A stretch of 22,362 bases of DNA from UBA5216 sp040081205. GTDB taxonomy: Bacteria > Pseudomonadota > Gammaproteobacteria > Burkholderiales > SG8-41. Location: the NCBI GenBank assembly GCA_040081205.1, contig JBEBHE010000031.1, forward strand, positions 1 through 22,362, in the 5' to 3' direction. Under the pieces are notes generated by a model. The model ran no database searches and was not told the DNA's origin. It saw only the letters and a list, made by a program, of their open reading frames with translations. A program made the position numbers and the translations under genes. Shown one piece after another: positions 1 to 6,746 of the stretch (its first letter is position 1; every line of letters begins with the position of its first letter).

Positions 1-1
1 G

Positions 2-583
2 ATTAACCTCGTTGGGGCGTTCGGCGCAGGTGCCATCATTGTTGGCGGTATTGTTTTTTACCTCTTGAAGTTCTATGTTCCTACGTATTTATCAGAAAAG
101 GCAAAAAACCTTGCGACTCGGGAGGACATCTCCGCAATCACAAATGAGATCGAGCGAGTTCGCGTTCAGTACACAATTCTTGTTGAGGAACTAAAAGCGC
201 GGCATCAGTTACGCATGGCTGCGCTTGACCGAAGGTTACAGGCGCATCAGGAGGCGTTCACACTTTGGCGTGAGTTATTCGGAAACACTCACACGGAGGA
301 AGTAGGTAAAAGTGTGCTTAAGTGCCAAGCATGGTGGGAGGCAAATTGCATCTATCTAGAACCTAAGGTTCGCCAAGGTTTTGTTGACGCATATTCTGCA
401 GCACATTCCCACAACCAGTTGGTACGCGGTCGTGCAGATGCACAGCACATTCAAGAAAGTTGGGCGAGGATCATCAAGTTTCCCGATATACTTTTTGAGG
501 CAGTTCAACTTCCACCGCTCACTGAAGTCGAAGTGAAATCACTTGAGAATAAATTAGACGAATCCGACCGCAAAGGCTCCTAG
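2..583 (+). CDS. membrane-anchored coiled-coil protein of unknown function (5' end outside window)
   Basis: The reading frame is open from the second base of the window, so the gene begins upstream. The first recognisable in-frame start is only a TTG at base 65. The residues encoded before that TTG are rich in Gly, Ala, Ile and Val and run into FYLLKFYV, which looks like a single transmembrane helix. Next come a Lys-rich stretch with NLATREDISAITNEIE, a heptad-like charged helix of about 60 residues ending in RRLQAHQEAFTLW, and a soluble helical C-terminus. I recognise this architecture (one membrane helix plus an 'LQAHQEA..LW' helix) as recurrent in small accessory membrane proteins of Proteobacteria, but know no assigned function. 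It faces the nitroreductase tail-to-tail across a repeat-rich gap. Enzyme motifs were not seen. Confidence 0.7.
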   Translation: MNLVGAFGAGAIIVGGIVFYLLKFYVPTYLSEKAKNLATREDISAITNEIERVRVQYTILVEELKARHQLRMAALDRRLQAHQEAFTLWRELFGNTHTEEVGKSVLKCQAWWEANCIYLEPKVRQGFVDAYSAAHSHNQLVRGRADAQHIQESWARIIKFPDILFEAVQLPPLTEVEVKSLENKLDESDRKGS

Positions 584-623
584 CTATTTCGTTACTTCAA
601 CGTGCGTAATATGCGATGTGGTA

Positions 624-643
624 GGGCGCAATCATATTGCGCC
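624..643. repeat. short perfect hairpin, REP-like
   Basis: GGCGCAAT (625-632), loop CAT, ATTGCGCC (636-643) form a perfect 8-bp stem with a 3-nt loop, about 40 bases after the stop of the upstream gene. The surrounding 'TAGGGCGCAAT...ATTGCGCCG' wording resembles dispersed palindromic repeats in betaproteobacterial genomes. It has no T-tract, so I prefer a repeat over an intrinsic terminator. Confidence 0.6.
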
Positions 644-700
644 GAATGTTCTTCAGCATCCAGCACGTCAACTGCAAGTTCGCCGGGGGCAGCCCGGCGG

Positions 701-1040
701 CTGGTTACCTTTCTTGCTCCGCCAAGAAAAGTAACCCAAAGAAGGGGCGCCCCGGACTCGGTCTCGCGAAGCGTGGTGCGGGTAGGGGCGCCAGCGGCTG
801 CGCTCACGATGGTTGCCGGGGCGCTAGCGGCTGCTCCCGCAAACGGGCCTGCGGCTAACGAGTCGCAGCCGCTCCCCCGGTTCGCCGGCCCTTCGGGCTA
901 CCCTGCGCTGCTCGCGAAAACTGGCGGCTGCGGAACTCGCCCTTGGTGCTCTGCGCCAAGGGTTCACACAGTCCTCGCCGACCCCTCCAGTTTTCGCTGT
1001 GCTGCTCGGCGGCTCTCAGGGGGAATTCGGGTGGCTGACA
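701..1040. repeat. non-coding composite palindromic repeat element
   Basis: This fills most of the 467-base gene-free stretch 584-1050. It opens with a near-perfect hairpin: GGTTACCTTTCTTG at 703-716 pairs with CAAGAAAAGTAACC at 723-736, with one mismatch and a 6-nt loop. Further on, GCGAAAACTGG (914-924) pairs with CCAGTTTTCGC (987-997), enclosing a smaller hairpin CCCTTGG (940-946)/CCAAGGG (956-962). The opening 'GGTTAC..TTCTTG..CAAGAAAAGTAACCCAAAGAA' wording is one I recognise from dispersed intergenic repeats of Beta- and Gammaproteobacteria, where it yields spurious Arg/Ala/Gly/Pro-rich ORFs. Open frames here are of that kind. No transposase is present. Confidence 0.6.
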
Positions 1041-1050
1041 TCGTAAGTGG

Positions 1051-1902
1051 TTATTTCAGGCTGAATTTCTTTTCTCGAATAAACGCTCCAAAATCCGCCC
1101 GCTCCGGCACGGAATAATGTCGTGCCTTGTCTTCTGACCAGCCGTAAAACGGCACCTCCGAGTACAGTTTAGGGTGGCGCTGTTTGCGTAGCGGGAATAA
1201 TTTGTGGCGGCGCTGGTCGTAGGCGTCGATGTTTTCCTTGAGCTTCGATTCATCGTAGCGGTCGGTGTGCACAGTGACATCGAGCTGCAGGCGTGCGGTG
1301 ATATGGCCGGCTTCCAGCGGGTAGCCAACGCACAGGCCGGCGACCGGGAACACGGCATCGGGCAATCCCAGAATATCGCTGGTCTCGCGCGGATGGTTAC
1401 GCACGGCGCTGATGGGCACGGTGCCGAGTCCGGCGGCTTCGGCGGCGCGGATGAAATTCGCCAGCACGATACCAGCGTCCACCGCGGCATTCATAAAGTG
1501 ATCGAGATGTTCGTTGACGAACGGCTTGCCGCGCCATTCGCCGATCTGCCGTATGCGCCGGTTGTTGCCGCAAAACACCAGGAACACCGGTGCGTTGTTG
1601 ATCCATTGCATGTCAGGGATGTGATCCGCGATGGCTTTGATGTTGGCGCGGTCGGCGACGTGGATGATGTCGGCCTGCTGCAAGTCGGATTTCGACGGGG
1701 CTGACAGCGCGCAGGCGAACAGCAGTTTAAGTAACGCTGGATCCACCGGTTGTTCGGCCCACTTTCGGTGGGAGCTGTGTTCGAGCATGTGCCGCAATTC
1801 GCTCGTCCCCTGCGTGCCGGCCGGGACGGGGATTGCCTCGCCGAAGCGCGTTTGTGTGGCTTTTTCGATATGTTCGGCGTCGGTGGCGTTATCGTAAGTC
1901 AT
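1051..1902 (-). CDS. FMN-dependent nitroreductase family protein
   Basis: A predicted NAD(P)H:FMN oxidoreductase of the nitroreductase fold, 283 residues, which would transfer electrons to nitro, quinone or similar acceptors in the cytoplasm. Family marks are SSHRKW (about residues 43-48, the FMN-phosphate Arg region), LSAPSKSDLQQ, and the conserved second FMN segment AAGLGTVPISAVRNHP followed by LGLPDAVFPVAGLCVGYP. The C-terminal 65 residues are a basic extension. I chose the ATG at 1902 because AGGAA lies 7 nt upstream. An in-frame extension to 2076 exists but is not conserved-looking and crosses an AT-rich intergenic segment. It is divergent from rpsP and convergent with the gene at the left edge. 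The physiological substrate cannot be read from the sequence. Confidence 0.88.
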   Translation of the reverse strand: MTYDNATDAEHIEKATQTRFGEAIPVPAGTQGTSELRHMLEHSSHRKWAEQPVDPALLKLLFACALSAPSKSDLQQADIIHVADRANIKAIADHIPDMQWINNAPVFLVFCGNNRRIRQIGEWRGKPFVNEHLDHFMNAAVDAGIVLANFIRAAEAAGLGTVPISAVRNHPRETSDILGLPDAVFPVAGLCVGYPLEAGHITARLQLDVTVHTDRYDESKLKENIDAYDQRRHKLFPLRKQRHPKLYSEVPFYGWSEDKARHYSVPERADFGAFIREKKFSLK

Positions 1903-1937
1903 GGTAAGTTTCCTGCGTGGTTTATTTAAAATAATGA

Positions 1938-1954
1938 ATAAAAACAAATACTTA
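1938..1954 (+). repeat. AT-rich dispersed word, copy 1 (TAAAAACAAATASTT family)
   Basis: ATAAAAACAAATACTTA here is identical over 17 bases to 7749-7765. The 15-base core TAAAAACAAATASTT also occurs at 16146-16160 and, inverted, at 20151-20165. This copy lies just upstream of the nitroreductase start, in the gap shared with rpsP. The role is unknown. Confidence 0.6.
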
Positions 1955-2015
1955 TAATGTAGTGATGTATTGTAAGGCCATGGCGTTAAATGCGGTGCTT
2001 CAACAGGGCTTTTCC

Positions 2016-2045
2016 TTGCGCCAAGGGTGAAAAGTGTCGTAAAAT
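2016..2045 (+). promoter_or_regulatory. candidate sigma-70 promoter of the rpsP operon
   Basis: TTGCGC (2016-2021) and TAAAAT (2040-2045) are separated by 18 bases. This would give a leader of roughly 100 nt before the rpsP ATG. It is called by consensus match and position only. Confidence 0.4.
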
Positions 2046-2155
2046 CACGGCCTTTCGATTTTCGCCCGTACGGCAAAGCGTCTTACTTACGTTTTCTGGC
2101 GCTTACTTCGTGTTTTTCCCGTGCGGCGTCGTTGGCAACTGAGGATGGAACTCCC

Positions 2156-2425
2156 ATGGTAGTGATTCGTTTAGCGCGAGGCGGCGCCAAAAAGCGTCCT
2201 TTTTTCAATATCGTAGTCGCGGATGCACGTCGCGCCCGCGATGGCCGTTTTATCGAGCGTGTGGGATTTTACGACCCCAAGGCGCCGGAAGGCCACGAAA
2301 CTTTCCGGCTGGACCGCGCGCGTCTGGCGCACTGGCAGTCAGTGGGTGCACAGCCTTCCAACACGGTGCAACGTCTGGTGAAGCAGTTCCCCGCTATCGC
2401 TGCTGGTGAGCAAAAAGCTGCCTGA
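2156..2425 (+). CDS. rpsP: 30S ribosomal protein S16
   Basis: Ribosomal protein S16, 89 residues, a component of the 30S body needed for its assembly. The N-terminus MVVIRLARGGAKKRPFF and the following DGRFIERVGFYDPKA are the family signature, and the length is normal. I start at the ATG at 2156, which matches the universal S16 N-terminus and has GAGGA upstream. The frame stays open back to 2027, but that extension is not S16-like. It is the first gene of the classic rpsP-rimM-trmD-rplS operon, and its last 20 bases overlap the assigned start of rimM, suggesting translational coupling. The C-terminus ends in a short Ala/Lys tail. Confidence 0.97.
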   Translation: MVVIRLARGGAKKRPFFNIVVADARRARDGRFIERVGFYDPKAPEGHETFRLDRARLAHWQSVGAQPSNTVQRLVKQFPAIAAGEQKAA

Positions 2426-2972
2426 GCGGCTGGTTGGAATGGGGCGCATCAGCGCCCCGTTTGGAATCAAGGGCTGGGTCAGGGTTCAACCGTTCGCAGA
2501 AACAGCCGATGGCCTGACAAATTACTCGACGTGGTGGCTGGGTAGTGAAGGTGATTGGCGCGAGTACAACGTAGAGCAGGCGCAGGTGCAGGGTACGGAC
2601 GTCATTGCGAAACTTGTGGGCATTGATGATCGCGACGTCGCTGCGGGGTTCAAAGGCAGGCAGGTAGCGATTCCGCGGCAAGCATTTCCGCCAGCGGAGC
2701 AAGGAGAGTATTACTGGGCCGATCTGGTGGGGCTTAGCGTAAAGAATTCTGCGGGACTGGATTTTGGAGTTGTCACAGCGATGATTGAAACGGGTGCCAA
2801 TGCGGTGCTGGTGGTGCAGCAGGTGGTGAAACAGGTCGTGCAACAAAGTGCGGTTGATGGCGAAAAAGTGGCAGAGGAACGGGAAAGATTGATTCCGTTT
2901 ATCGCTGATGTGGTCAAGCGTGTGGATATTGCAGCAGGTGTGATCGAAGTAGAGTGGGGCGCGGATTACTAG
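2406..2972 (+). CDS. rimM: ribosome maturation factor RimM (16S rRNA processing)
   Basis: RimM binds S19 in the 30S head and assists 16S rRNA processing. The N-terminal beta-barrel signature GRISAPFGIKGWVRVQPF (about residues 13-30) and the PRC-barrel part EYYWADLVGLSV, GVVTAMIETGANAVLVV and ERLIPFI are visible. The assigned GTG start overlaps rpsP by 20 bases. An ATG at 2439 would still keep the whole barrel and is a possible alternative, since the GTG has a poor Shine-Dalgarno. Oddity: between the GANAVLVV strand and RLIPFI there are about 20 extra residues rich in Val and Gln (VVQQVVKQVVQQ, about 137-148, then a charged EKVAEERE), where I expect only a short loop. Confidence 0.95.
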   Translation: MSKKLPERLVGMGRISAPFGIKGWVRVQPFAETADGLTNYSTWWLGSEGDWREYNVEQAQVQGTDVIAKLVGIDDRDVAAGFKGRQVAIPRQAFPPAEQGEYYWADLVGLSVKNSAGLDFGVVTAMIETGANAVLVVQQVVKQVVQQSAVDGEKVAEERERLIPFIADVVKRVDIAAGVIEVEWGADY

Positions 2973-3014
2973 AGTGATAGTGCCCGTAGCCGTTGTTGTG
3001 AAGGCGTGACTGCC

Positions 3015-3779
3015 ATGCTGCAAATTGATGTGATCACGCTGTTTCCGAAGATGTTCGACGCGCTTACCGAGTCGGGCATTGTCGGCAGGGCGCGGGACCG
3101 GCGGGTGTACCAGTTTTTGCCGTGGAATCCGCGTGATTTTGCGGTCAACACGCATCGTACGGTGGACGACCGGCCTTATGGCGGCGGCCCCGGCATGGTG
3201 ATGATGGCCGAACCGCTGGAAAAAGCGGTAAGTGCGGCGCGGCAACGGCAGATCAGCGCCGGCGTGCGCAAGCCGCGGGTGATTTACCTGTCGCCGCAGG
3301 GACGGTTGTTGACGCATGAGTTGGTGATGTCGCTGGCGGCGGAGCAGGGCTTGGTGCTGCTGGCGGGACGGTACGAAGGCGTGGATGAACGCGTGATCGC
3401 GCGGCAGATTGATGACGAGATCTCGATCGGAGATTACGTGCTGTCTGGCGGCGAGTTGGCAGCGATGGTGGTGATGGATAGTGTGATTCGGCAGTTGCCC
3501 GGCGTGCTGGGCGATGCGGAATCAGCGGAACAGGATTCGTTTGTGAGCGGGTTGCTGGATTGCCCGCACTACACGAGGCCGGAAGTGTACGAAGGCGTAG
3601 CGGTGCCGCCGGTGTTGATGTCGGGCAATCATGCAGACATCACCCGTTGGCGCCTGAAGCAGGCATTAGGCAGGACGCAGCAACGCCGGCCGGATTTGTT
3701 AGCGGTACGCGGTGTAAGCAATGACGAGCGTGCGCTACTGGATGAATACAGGAACGAAGCACAAGGAGCAGTAAAATGA
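3015..3779 (+). CDS. trmD: tRNA (guanine-37-N1)-methyltransferase TrmD
   Basis: TrmD methylates N1 of G37 in tRNAs with G36, preventing frameshifting. It is a SPOUT enzyme with a trefoil knot. Visible motifs are IDVITLFPKMF at the N-terminus, DDRPYGGGPGMVM, the knot segments YLSPQGR, LLAGRYEGVDERV and EISIGDYVLSGGE (SAM binding), and the C-terminal domain LPPVL-like VPPVLMSGNHADITRWR. The length of 254 residues is normal. I prefer the ATG at 3015 (GAAGG about 10 nt upstream, family-like N-terminus) over the in-frame GTG at 3006, whose Shine-Dalgarno would be too close. The stop overlaps the rplS start as ATGA. Confidence 0.97.
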   Translation: MLQIDVITLFPKMFDALTESGIVGRARDRRVYQFLPWNPRDFAVNTHRTVDDRPYGGGPGMVMMAEPLEKAVSAARQRQISAGVRKPRVIYLSPQGRLLTHELVMSLAAEQGLVLLAGRYEGVDERVIARQIDDEISIGDYVLSGGELAAMVVMDSVIRQLPGVLGDAESAEQDSFVSGLLDCPHYTRPEVYEGVAVPPVLMSGNHADITRWRLKQALGRTQQRRPDLLAVRGVSNDERALLDEYRNEAQGAVK

Positions 3780-4198
3780 ACTTGATACAAGAGCTGGAAA
3801 ACGAAGAAATCACGCGTCTGGGCCAGAAAGTCCCCGACTTTTCCGCGGGTGATACCGTGGTCGTCAACGTGAAGGTGGTTGAAGGCGAACGCAAGCGCGT
3901 ACAGGCCTACGAAGGCGTGGTGATTTCCAAACGCAATCGTGGCCTGAATTCAAACTTCATCGTGCGCAAGATTTCCTCGGGCGAGGGCGTGGAGCGCACG
4001 TTCCAGACCTATTCGCCGCTGATCGCCAGCATCGAGGTCAAGCGCCGCGGTGACGTGGGCCGCTCGAAGCTTTATTACCTGCGCAATCTCACCGGCAAGG
4101 CAGCACGCATTAAGGAAAAGCTGGTTGCGAGAGGTGCAGCGGTTCCCGACATGCTGCCGGAGGCGCCGGTTGAAGCGGCGAAGGAAGCAGCCAAATAA
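3776..4198 (+). CDS. rplS: 50S ribosomal protein L19
   Basis: L19, 140 residues, sits at the 30S-50S interface. The N-terminal MNLIQELENEEI, the core FSAGDTVVVNVKVVEGERKRVQAYEGVVI, GVERTFQTYSPLI and the signature KRRGDVGRSKLYYLRNLTGKAARIKEK are all present. The C-terminal tail (VPDMLPEAPVEAAKEAAK) is longer and more Ala/Glu-rich than the minimal protein, as is common in Betaproteobacteria. Translation is coupled to trmD by the ATGA overlap, with AAGGAG just upstream. It is the last gene of the operon and is followed directly by a strong terminator. Confidence 0.97.
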   Translation: MNLIQELENEEITRLGQKVPDFSAGDTVVVNVKVVEGERKRVQAYEGVVISKRNRGLNSNFIVRKISSGEGVERTFQTYSPLIASIEVKRRGDVGRSKLYYLRNLTGKAARIKEKLVARGAAVPDMLPEAPVEAAKEAAK

Positions 4199-4218
4199 GG
4201 GCGCATTTGAATGATTGG

Positions 4219-4248
4219 AAAAAAGGCAGCTTCGGCTGCCTTTTTTAT
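4219..4248. terminator. intrinsic, probably bidirectional terminator of rplS and the gntR gene
   Basis: The stem GGCAGC (4225-4230), loop TTCG, GCTGCC (4235-4240) is flanked by six A residues on the left and six T residues on the right. It therefore works as a rho-independent terminator for rplS on + and for the convergent regulator on -. The UUCG loop adds stability. Confidence 0.92.
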
Positions 4249-4259
4249 TGCGATCATCA

Positions 4260-5030
4260 TTAAGATGATTGCGTGATATCACCTTTCCAAACGTCACTCA
4301 GGTATTCATGCTCGCGGCTGTCCAGCCAGCTTACGCGATACTCCACTGGCGTATTGTTATAGGTATAGGCAACACGCTTGATGACCAGCATGGGTGTTTT
4401 TGCCTGCGTGCAGAGTACCGTTGCAACGGTAGCGTGTGGTATCGCCGCCGATAAACGTTCGCTGATGCGTATCACGTTGATGCGATAGCGCGCCTGATAC
4501 AACGCGTAGATGGTGCTTTCGCGTGAACGATAAATGTTCTCGTTGAGTCCCCGGAACAGCGCGGCCGGCACCACAATATCGTCGAAGATGACCGGCCGGC
4601 CGCCGAGTTTGAGTGCATTGTGTATGCGCAGCGTAGGTGTGCCGCGGCCCACGCCGAGCCACTGCGCTTCTTCGGTTTCGGCCTTGTCCTTGCGAAACGA
4701 CAGCAACTCGTGCACCGGCAGTTCCTTGATGCCGTCTTTGCGCGCGATGTGAAAAAAATAAAACAGCGTGCGGTCTTCGGTGTGCATTGCAACAAACGTA
4801 CCGCGACCCTGTTGCCGCACGAGGATGTTGCCGGCGACGAGTTCGTCCACGGCCTTGCGGATGGTGCCGATGGATACGCCAAACTCGCGTGCGAGCAGCG
4901 TTTCGCTGGGAATGGCCTCCCCGGGCTTCCAGTCTCCTGCGGCAAGCTTGCGCGTCAGCGCGATCTGCACCCTGCGGTAGAGCGGATTGGCCAGTGTTGC
5001 GGTATGGGCGGTGTCGGCTGCGATGGGCAA
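4260..5030 (-). CDS. GntR family transcriptional regulator, HutC/FarR type (UTRA domain)
   Basis: A winged-helix DNA-binding domain (about residues 15-80: PLYRRVQIALTRKLAAGDW, IPSETLLAREFGVSIGTIRKAVDEL, then the wing GRGTFV) is joined to a UTRA effector domain (about 95-250, including the late strand LVIKRVAYTYNNTPVEYRVSW). UTRA domains typically bind small organic acids, sugars or amino-acid derivatives. It is transcribed away from the catabolic cluster that begins at 5233, so it is the likely local regulator, with the near-palindrome at 5097-5114 as its candidate operator. The only start in the open stretch before the HTH is a TTG at 5030 with a weak ribosome site. A GTG or CTG a little downstream is possible, so the N-terminus is uncertain. 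Confidence 0.9.
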   Translation of the reverse strand: MPIAADTAHTATLANPLYRRVQIALTRKLAAGDWKPGEAIPSETLLAREFGVSIGTIRKAVDELVAGNILVRQQGRGTFVAMHTEDRTLFYFFHIARKDGIKELPVHELLSFRKDKAETEEAQWLGVGRGTPTLRIHNALKLGGRPVIFDDIVVPAALFRGLNENIYRSRESTIYALYQARYRINVIRISERLSAAIPHATVATVLCTQAKTPMLVIKRVAYTYNNTPVEYRVSWLDSREHEYLSDVWKGDITQSS

Positions 5031-5096
5031 GGTGGTATTCTGGGCGGGCTAAAACGCAAGGCTGCAAATCTTATCACCGCAAGCCATTACTCATAT

Positions 5097-5114
5097 AGGT
5101 CATCTAGTTGACCT
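5097..5114. promoter_or_regulatory. candidate operator of the GntR regulator
   Basis: AGGTCATCTAGTTGACCT is a near-perfect 18-bp palindrome (16 of 18 bases symmetric, centre CTAG). It lies in the divergent gntR/suyA-like intergenic region and overlaps the -35 box of the candidate promoter at 5108-5136. Symmetry and position fit a dimeric winged-helix repressor. Binding by this protein is inferred. Confidence 0.6.
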
Positions 5115-5136
5115 GCGCCGGGGTGGCGGCTACCAT
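5108..5136 (+). promoter_or_regulatory. candidate sigma-70 promoter of the catabolic cluster
   Basis: TTGACC (5108-5113), a 17-base spacer and TACCAT (5131-5136) give a reasonable promoter. A transcript starting near 5143 would have a leader of about 90 nt before the first gene. The right half of the 5097-5114 palindrome supplies most of the -35 box, which suggests repression by occlusion. Confidence 0.45.
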
Positions 5137-5232
5137 TTTTGGCAAATAAGAGCCTCGCAGGGCTATTCACCGGATTTTCTGATTTTTCCACCGAATTTCT
5201 GCATTCATTTTCATGACAGTTCAGGAGCGAAC

Positions 5233-5514
5233 ATGATTCATTTTCTGGTTCACGACAAAAAAGACACCGTCGGTGTTGCCGTGGTTGAAGGCATTAAAGC
5301 GGGACAGGAACTCACCGGCTGGCTGATGGAGGACGATTCCACCGTCACGGTAAAGGCGATGAACGATATTCCGATCGGTCACAAAGTCGCGACCAAGCTG
5401 GTCAAGAGCGGCGATACGATCTGGAAATACGGTTTCGATATCGGCAAGGCCGTTGCCGATATCAAGGTAGGTGAGCACGCGCATGTGCATAACATCAAAA
5501 CCAAACGCTGGTAA
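5233..5514 (+). CDS. suyA: UxaA-family small subunit, (2R)-sulfolactate sulfo-lyase alpha-like
   Basis: A 93-residue SAF-domain protein of the kind found as the N-terminal part of altronate/galactarate dehydratases, or as the separate small subunit of sulfolactate sulfo-lyase. Visible features are the opening FLVHDKKDTVGVAV, the central TVKAMNDIPIGHKVA (the PxGHK motif typical of the family) and the tail GEHAHVHNIKTKRW. It is followed after 36 nt by the matching large subunit. The pair would catalyse a beta-elimination: water from a sugar acid, or sulfite from (2R)-3-sulfolactate to give pyruvate. AGGAG lies 7-8 nt before the ATG. First gene of the cluster behind the candidate operator. The sulfo-lyase name rests on my recollection of SuyA/SuyB. 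A generic altronate-type dehydratase remains the main alternative. Confidence 0.65.
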   Translation: MIHFLVHDKKDTVGVAVVEGIKAGQELTGWLMEDDSTVTVKAMNDIPIGHKVATKLVKSGDTIWKYGFDIGKAVADIKVGEHAHVHNIKTKRW

Positions 5515-5550
5515 GCATCAGGCCACCTGCAAACGAATTGGAGACTAAAA

Positions 5551-6720
5551 ATGATTAACAGCAAAACCACCTTCATGGGTTACCGCCGCGAGAACGGCCG
5601 CGTCGGCGTGCGCAACCACGTCATCATTCTGCCGTTGGACGATTTGTCTAATGCCGCCTGCGAAGCCGTCGCGCATAACATCAAGGGCACCATTGTGGTG
5701 GGCCATCCCTACGGCCGCCTGCAGTTCGGAGCCGATCTTGAATTGCATTTTCGCACCTTGATCGGCGCGGGCAGCAATCCCAACGTTGCCGCTGTGGTGG
5801 TGATCGGTATCGAAGAGGAGTGGACCAACCGCATCGTCCAGGCCATCGCCAAAACCGGCAAGCCCGTTACGGGCTTCGGCATTGAGCTGCATGGCGATCA
5901 CGACACTATCATGCGGGCGTCCAAAGTGGCAAAAGAATACGCGCAATGGGCGTCTGAAATCCGCCGCGTGGAATGTCCGATCAGTGACCTGTGGGTCTCG
6001 ACCAAGTGCGGCGAATCCGATACGACCTCCGGCTGCGGATCGAATCCGACGGTGGGCAGCGCGTTCGACAAGCTGGATCCGCTGGGGGTGACCATGTGTT
6101 TCGGCGAAACCACCGAAATTACCGGTGGCGAAAACATTGTGGCGGATCGTTGCGCGACACCGGAAGTGCGCGCGGCGTTCATGAAAATGTTCGATCGTTA
6201 TCAGGAAGTGATCGAGCGTCACAAGACCAGCGACCTTTCCGATTCGCAGCCGACCAAAGGCAACATCGCCGGCGGCCTCACCACGATTGAAGAAAAAGCG
6301 CTGGGCAACATCCAGAAAATCGGCAAGAAGTGCAAGGTGGTCGGTGTGCTCGACAAAGCCGAAATGCCTACCAAGCCCGGCTTGTGGTTCATGGATTCCT
6401 CGTCGGCCGCCGCGGAGATGGTGACGTTGTGCGCCGCTTCCGGCTACGTGGTGCATCTCTTCCCCACGGGGCAGGGCAATGTGATCGGTAATCCGATTAT
6501 TCCGGTGATCAAGTTGTGCGCGAATCCGCGTACCGTGCGCACCATGTCCGAGCACGTCGATTACGATTGCACGGGACTATTGCAGCGTGAGAAAAATCTC
6601 GATCAAACCGGCAACGAGTTGCTGGAAGTGATGATGCGCACGTGTAACGGACGCTTGACGGCTGCCGAAGCGTTGGGCCATAACGAATTCGTGATGACCC
6701 GCTTGTACGAAAGCGCGTAG
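5551..6720 (+). CDS. suyB: UxaA-family large subunit, (2R)-sulfolactate sulfo-lyase beta-like
   Basis: A 389-residue metal-dependent lyase of the altronate/galactarate dehydratase superfamily, the length I recall for stand-alone SuyB. Visible blocks are GYRRENGRVGVRNHVIILP (8-28 region), HPYGRLQFGADLELHFRTLIG, VVVIGIEEEWTN, the metal/substrate-loop motif STKCGESDTTSG (150-161) where altronate enzymes usually read KCGGSD.xSG, FGETTEITGGE, SQPTKGNIAGGLTTIEEKALG, FMDSSSAAAEMVTL and FPTGQGNVIGNP. The GESDTTSG form and the TKGNIAGGLTTIEEKALG block are what make me favour the SuyB subgroup. Ribosome site GGAG lies 9 nt before the ATG. No sulfite dehydrogenase or sulfite exporter is visible nearby, so a sulfonate substrate is unproven. 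Confidence 0.65.
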   Translation: MINSKTTFMGYRRENGRVGVRNHVIILPLDDLSNAACEAVAHNIKGTIVVGHPYGRLQFGADLELHFRTLIGAGSNPNVAAVVVIGIEEEWTNRIVQAIAKTGKPVTGFGIELHGDHDTIMRASKVAKEYAQWASEIRRVECPISDLWVSTKCGESDTTSGCGSNPTVGSAFDKLDPLGVTMCFGETTEITGGENIVADRCATPEVRAAFMKMFDRYQEVIERHKTSDLSDSQPTKGNIAGGLTTIEEKALGNIQKIGKKCKVVGVLDKAEMPTKPGLWFMDSSSAAAEMVTLCAASGYVVHLFPTGQGNVIGNPIIPVIKLCANPRTVRTMSEHVDYDCTGLLQREKNLDQTGNELLEVMMRTCNGRLTAAEALGHNEFVMTRLYESA

Positions 6721-6746
6721 TCCGAAAATAGAGCACTACGGTCTCC

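Noticed and set aside
624..643. Hairpin as the intrinsic terminator of the left-edge gene
   Set aside because: No T-tract follows the stem, and the wording resembles dispersed palindromic repeats.
602..1117. A 171-codon open frame on + in the repeat region
   Set aside because: It is translated palindromic repeat sequence (LVTFLAPPRKVTQ wording) with no ribosome site, and it overlaps the end of the nitroreductase gene.
2394..3317. A 307-codon open frame on - opposite rimM/trmD
   Set aside because: It lies fully opposite two conserved housekeeping genes, with His/Arg-rich composition typical of antisense frames.
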